The notes under the pieces were generated by a model. That model was not told where the DNA came from. It was given only the letters and a program-made list of their open reading frames with translations, and ran no database searches. A DNA stretch of 64,000 nt. Origin: an uncultured Lachnospiraceae bacterium (lineage in GTDB: Bacteria; Bacillota; Clostridia; Lachnospirales; Lachnospiraceae). The first letter of the stretch is position 1. Each line of letters starts with the position of its first letter. The position numbers were made by a program, and so were the translations under genes. Below are positions 60,680 through 64,000 of this stretch, one piece after another. The DNA is taken from positions 48,916 through 112,915 of the forward strand of contig CANOVJ010000006.1 in assembly GCA_947570615.1 (NCBI GenBank), in the 5' to 3' direction.

Positions 60680-61540
60680 ATGGAACTGAGAACAGCCGCT
60701 TCACCGCGGGATGTGAAGCACTATACCACCGAACGGCTTCGGGAGGAATTCCTGATTCAGAACCTGTTTGTACCGGGCGAAATAAAGCTGGTGTACAGCC
60801 ACATCGACCGGATCATCACAGGGGCCGCGGTTCCCACGGAGCCTTTAAGGCTCACGGCGGGAGAGGAGCTTCGGGCACAGTATTTTCTTGAGAGAAGAGA
60901 GATGGGCGTGATCAATATCGGTAATCCGGGCACGATCACCATAGACGGCAGAAAATACGAGGTGGGCTTTAAAGAGGGCATGTATATCGGGATGGGAGCC
61001 AGGGACATTGTGTTTGAGAGCGCAGATCCCGAAAATCCCGCGAAATTTTATTTAAACAGCGCCCCCGCCCACAGGACTTACCCCACGGTGCTGATCAGGC
61101 CGGAGGGAGAGCCCCGGGAGGGCGTGGTCATTGTGAAGGATGAGAACAAGGTGGAGCTTGGCTCCCTGGAGGACGCCAACCACAGAGTGATCTGCAAATA
61201 CATCCTTCCGGGACAGGTGGAGAGCTGCCAGCTTGTGATGGGAATGACGAAGCTGGCGCCGGGAAGCGTGTGGAACACCATGCCCTGCCACACTCACGAC
61301 AGGCGGATGGAGGTTTACCTTTACTTTGAGATGCCCCAGGACGCGTTCGTGATGCATTACATGGGAGAGCCCGAGGAGACCAGGCACATCGTGGTGCGGG
61401 GTGAGGAGGCGGTGATCTCCCCGAGTTGGTCCATCCACGCGGGCTGCGGCTCGAGAGCCTACACCTTTATCTGGGGAATGGTGGGCGAAAATCAGGACTT
61501 TGACGACATGGATCATGTGGCCATGAAGGATCTGAGGTGA
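60680..61540 (+). CDS. kduI: 5-Keto-4-deoxyuronate isomerase KduI
   Basis: Zinc cupin-type isomerase converting 5-keto-4-deoxyuronate (from unsaturated uronates released by pectin, heparinoid or hyaluronan lyases) into 2,5-diketo-3-deoxygluconate. The 286 residues match throughout: MELRTAASPRDVKHYTTERL at the N-terminus, FVPGEIKLVYSHIDR, and the zinc site MPCHTHDRRMEVYLYFEMP with two histidines and a glutamate. AAAGGAG lies eight bases from the ATG. It is first in an operon with kduD and an RpiB-like isomerase. Confidence 0.96.
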   Translation: MELRTAASPRDVKHYTTERLREEFLIQNLFVPGEIKLVYSHIDRIITGAAVPTEPLRLTAGEELRAQYFLERREMGVINIGNPGTITIDGRKYEVGFKEGMYIGMGARDIVFESADPENPAKFYLNSAPAHRTYPTVLIRPEGEPREGVVIVKDENKVELGSLEDANHRVICKYILPGQVESCQLVMGMTKLAPGSVWNTMPCHTHDRRMEVYLYFEMPQDAFVMHYMGEPEETRHIVVRGEEAVISPSWSIHAGCGSRAYTFIWGMVGENQDFDDMDHVAMKDLR

Positions 61541-61618
61541 CGAACCGCCGCCTGATATCTGAAGCGTTTAACCGTCAGGATTCAAGCGTCGCCTCAGGGC
61601 GGCAGAATGGAGGAAAAA

Positions 61619-62425
61619 ATGAGCGATTTTATGAAGAAATTTTCACTGGAAGGCAAGATTGCGCTGGTAACGGGAGCGTCCTACGGCATCGGCTTTGCCA
61701 TCGCCACCGCTTACGCCCAGGCGGGAGCCACCATCGTTTTTAACGACATTAAGCAGGAGCTGGTGGACAAAGGCCTGGCCGCCTATAAGGAAAAAGGAAT
61801 CGACGCCCACGGCTACGTCTGCGACGTGACCAATGAGGAGGCGGTGCAGGCTTTCATCGCCCAGGTGGAGAAGGAAGTGGGCGTGATCGACATTTTGGTG
61901 AACAATGCGGGGATCATCAAAAGGATTCCCATGTGTGAGATGACGGCAGAGCAGTTCCGCCAGGTGATCGACGTGGATCTGAACGCGCCCTTTATCGTGT
62001 CCAAGGCTGTGATTCCCAGTATGATCAAAAAGGGTCACGGAAAGATTATCAACATCTGTTCCATGATGAGCGAGCTCGGACGTGAGACGGTTTCCGCCTA
62101 TGCGGCTGCCAAGGGCGGTCTTAAGATGCTCACCAGGAACATCGCCTCCGAGTACGGCGAGTTCAACATCCAGTGTAACGGCATCGGCCCCGGCTACATC
62201 GCAACGCCTCAGACCGCTCCTCTTCGGGAGATCCAGCCGGACGGCAGCAGGCATCCCTTCGACCAGTTCATCATCGCCAAGACCCCCGCGGCCCGCTGGG
62301 GAGAGGCGGAGGATTTACAGGGCCCTGCAGTGTTTTTGGCCTCCGACGCATCCGATTTTGTAAACGGCCACGTGCTCTATGTGGACGGCGGTATCCTGGC
62401 GTACATTGGAAAGCAGCCCCAGTAA
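61619..62425 (+). CDS. kduD: 2-Deoxy-D-gluconate 3-dehydrogenase-type KduD
   Basis: Short-chain dehydrogenase that reduces 2,5-diketo-3-deoxygluconate to 2-keto-3-deoxygluconate with NADH, the step after KduI. The 268-residue protein has the nucleotide motif TGASYGIG near residue 19, NNAG near 95, and the catalytic Ser and YAAAK (in SAYAAAKGG). The C-terminal FVNGHVLYVDGG is standard. ATG 61619 is chosen behind GGAGG; an ATG at 61607 is possible. It follows kduI by 78 bases. Confidence 0.93.
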   Translation: MSDFMKKFSLEGKIALVTGASYGIGFAIATAYAQAGATIVFNDIKQELVDKGLAAYKEKGIDAHGYVCDVTNEEAVQAFIAQVEKEVGVIDILVNNAGIIKRIPMCEMTAEQFRQVIDVDLNAPFIVSKAVIPSMIKKGHGKIINICSMMSELGRETVSAYAAAKGGLKMLTRNIASEYGEFNIQCNGIGPGYIATPQTAPLREIQPDGSRHPFDQFIIAKTPAARWGEAEDLQGPAVFLASDASDFVNGHVLYVDGGILAYIGKQPQ

Positions 62426-62449
62426 ATTCTGAGAGGAGAGAAACCCAAA

Positions 62450-63088
62450 ATGAAAATCGCATTGATCAATGAGAACAGTCAGGCGGCCAAAAACGACATG
62501 ATCTGTTCCACCCTGAAAAAAGTGGTCGAGCCCATGGGCCATGAGGTCTTCAATTACGGAATGTATTCCGCCCAGGACGAGCACCAGCTCACCTATGTCC
62601 AGAACGGTATTCTGGCGGCGGTTCTCTTAAATTCCGGTGCGGCGGATTACGTGATCACCGGTTGCGGCACCGGAGAGGGCGCCATGCTGGCCTGCAACTC
62701 CTTCCCGAAGGTGCTCTGCGGCCACATCACCTCCCCGCTGGACGCGTATCTGTTTTCCCAGGTGAACGACGGCAACTGCATCGCCCTTCCCTTCGCGGAG
62801 AATTTCGGCTGGGGCGGAGAGCTGAACCTGGAGTATATTTTTGAAAAGCTTTTCTGCGCGCCGGGAGGCGGCGGATACCCCAAAGAGAGGGTAGTCCCGG
62901 AGCAGAGAAACAAGAAAATCCTCGACAGCGTGAAGGAAGTCACCCACACAGACATGGAGACCATCCTCAGAGACCTCGACCGGGAGCTGGTTAAGGGCGC
63001 GTTATCCGGGGAGAAATTCAAAGAGTATTTCTTCGCCAACTGCAAATGTGACAGGCTTGCACAGTGCGTTCGGGAAATCCTCGGCTGA
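62450..63088 (+). CDS. RpiB/LacA/LacB-family sugar isomerase (DhuI-like)
   Basis: A 212-residue isomerase of the RpiB/LacAB fold: KIALINENSQAAKND, VITGCGTGEGAMLACNSFP with the active-site type TGxGxGA, and a C-terminal extension (from about 140) beyond ordinary RpiB (about 150 residues). The length and extension recall streptococcal DhuI, an RpiB-fold enzyme doing the same reaction as KduI on hyaluronan-derived uronates. GAGAGGAG precedes the ATG, 24 bases after kduD. Whether it duplicates KduI or acts on a different sugar phosphate is open. Confidence 0.85.
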   Translation: MKIALINENSQAAKNDMICSTLKKVVEPMGHEVFNYGMYSAQDEHQLTYVQNGILAAVLLNSGAADYVITGCGTGEGAMLACNSFPKVLCGHITSPLDAYLFSQVNDGNCIALPFAENFGWGGELNLEYIFEKLFCAPGGGGYPKERVVPEQRNKKILDSVKEVTHTDMETILRDLDRELVKGALSGEKFKEYFFANCKCDRLAQCVREILG

Positions 63089-63445
63089 GTTTTTCCATGA
63101 TTTTCATGAGCCATCTGCAGGACTGAAAATGTCTGCGGGGCTTAAGAGCGCAGGCAGGCGCAAAAGGCAGGGCTTTTCGGCATATTCAATATGGCCGGGG
63201 GTTCTGCTTTTTTGTGCGAAGATCCGCATATGATGATTGTCTGACCGGTTGATAGCGGTATAGCGTTCGACATTTTTTATAAATATCACGGCAGCACGGC
63301 GGGGAGCCGGGAATTGGCGGCACTTGTGGGGCAGAACGGGGCAAATCGCGGCAGTTGGGAAAGTGGGTTAATACGAGTGAGGAAACGAAAAAAGAGCCTT
63401 TGATTTGAGCCTTTTTTTCGCGATTATGCACTTGGTTTTACTTTC
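63089..63445. other. Intergenic region after the kdu operon
   Basis: About 350 bases with no supported gene. A T-rich tract near 63410-63418 may stop transcription, but its flanks form a direct (GAGCC) rather than an inverted repeat. Short palindromes lie near 63250-63265 (ATAGCGGTATAGC). Nothing else recognised. Confidence 0.4.
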
Positions 63446-63763
63446 TCAGGATGCCTGTTGCGGCTCTGCAAAAAGGCATTTTTCCAAAAGAATCTCTTTG
63501 CAGTCAGAATAACCGAGTAAGTAGGCGGGCATCCCATACCGGGATCAATAGCACAAGATTGTGCTATGCGCGTTCTGTTCGCTGACGTAGCTGTCTATCA
63601 GCAGCCGGGCTTCCTTCGACAGATTTATTTTATCCAGCTTGTCGGAGTATTCGTCCGTTTTTCGGATGATCGCCTGATATTCCCCGTCCCCGTTTGTGAT
63701 GCCGTTCATGACACTGTTCATGCGGATGCCCATCAACTGGTGTAATGCAGGTTCCATTCCCAT
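63446..63763 (-). pseudogene. Small Lachnospiraceae protein gene broken by an in-frame TGA
   Basis: The frame starts at ATG 63763 behind GGAAGGAGGG and runs 72 codons to a TGA at 63547-63545. In the same frame it continues 32 codons to a TGA at 63446, and that part (SRYGMPAYLLGYSDCKEILL) reads as the normal C-terminal end of small proteins of this group, joined to ...LLIDSYVSEQNA. The codons at the break include a perfect palindrome AGCACAATCTTGTGCT (63550-63565), which looks like a small insertion that brought the stop. The family is often found in mobile or accessory regions; no function known. Confidence 0.65.
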
Positions 63764-63942
63764 CCAATCCCTCCTTCCCTGGTGTCGTATCTTACCTCTG
63801 AAACGGAGGATTAGCAAGCGGAAAAGAGACTATAAAAAATTCATAAAAGTTTTGTTGCCTTAGTCGATAAAGATAATAAAATAGAGATAGAAAAGTATGA
63901 ATTGCATCGGAAGAACCATACTGACAAAGGGAGGTGTTTATT

Positions 63943-64000
63943 ATGACAACTTCAAGTATCACAAAGAATTTTGTCATTTCCGGCAAGGAACAGGTGGAGA
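63943..64000 (+). CDS. Start of a small protein, cut by the window end
   Basis: Nineteen codons are visible: MTTSSITKNFVISGKEQVE. The ATG at 63943 follows GGGAGG. A possible promoter with -10 TAAAAT (63877-63882) and -35 TTGCCT (63855-63860) lies upstream. The beginning resembles short clostridial proteins of unknown role often encoded beside toxin-antitoxin-like genes. The rest is outside the window. Confidence 0.6.
   Translation, partial: MTTSSITKNFVISGKEQVE

Noticed and set aside
59583-60704. Longer N-terminus for the AraC regulator starting at 60704
   Set aside because: It would run through the promoter region and the kduI ribosome site; the ATG at 60443 has a proper GAGGAG.
63391-63420. 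Terminator hairpin after the kdu operon
   Set aside because: The GAGCC copies are direct, not inverted; only the A and T runs could pair.

Overview
The window reads as chromosome of an anaerobic Clostridia bacterium, most likely a Lachnospiraceae member (Clostridium cluster XIVa type). The signs are a mid-range GC content judged by eye, strong AGGAGG ribosome sites, occasional GTG/TTG starts, BspA-type leucine-rich repeats, DUF2974 and DUF3810 proteins, a viroplasmin-RNase H protein, a short MraY, reversed-domain GH3 and a kdu uronate operon. Nearly all genes are on the + strand. No insertion sequence, prophage, CRISPR array or rRNA operon was seen. Two tRNA genes are present, Gly(CCC) and Leu(CAG).

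Layout. 0-3.2 kb: ilvE, then a promoter, an 18-codon peptide gene and an ABC exporter half. 3.2-9.4 kb: larB, larC and larE for the nickel-pincer cofactor of lactate racemase-type enzymes (larA is not in the window), split by a decayed AAA-ATPase/nuclease gene and a TfoX-C protein, then ribokinase and nucleoside hydrolase. 9.5-15.4 kb: purA, a metallo-beta-lactamase-fold hydrolase, an acetyltransferase-alpha/beta hydrolase fusion, ogt, a coiled-coil protein and a BtrH-like gene broken by an in-frame TAG. 15.7-18.9 kb: NEW3 protein plus ABC ATPase and permease, closed by a terminator. 19-22 kb: two regulators with GyrI-like ligand domains around queH and a DUF3781 gene. 22-29.4 kb: a chemoreceptor overlapping an FMN-binding lipoprotein, argS, an ABC-class P-loop ATPase, tRNA-Gly and an AT-rich orphan membrane protein.

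29.5-40.6 kb: RNase H, mraY-like, dCMP deaminase, a VWA/MoxR/LRR operon, GH3, a RES-domain toxin-like protein and a C26 amidase. 40.7-45.9 kb: minus-strand ECF S component and Na+/amino-acid symporter, then DUF3810, DUF2974 and tRNA-Leu. 46-55.8 kb: an EAL protein, then a BlaI-type repressor and M56 membrane protease, a GNAT, and an import-type ABC set (propeller-SBP lipoprotein, two permeases, HlyD-like adaptor, no ATPase). The same ACTATTG-N-ATAGT dyads overlap the promoters of the repressor gene and the ABC set, so the two probably form one sensor-repressor-transport unit; this is the best candidate for an undescribed system. 56-63 kb: a methyltransferase, a P-loop kinase, a GNAT, a sugar isomerase-like protein, an S66 peptidase, and an AraC regulator divergent from kduI-kduD-RpiB-like genes for unsaturated uronates. 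The end holds a broken small gene and the start of another.

Three families of short dispersed hairpin repeats (30193/40730/60484; 1170/45612/47393; 49497/56065) lie between genes. Three genes carry single in-frame stops (5569, 15100, 63545). All assignments come from reading the sequence and knowledge of protein families; no database search was run.
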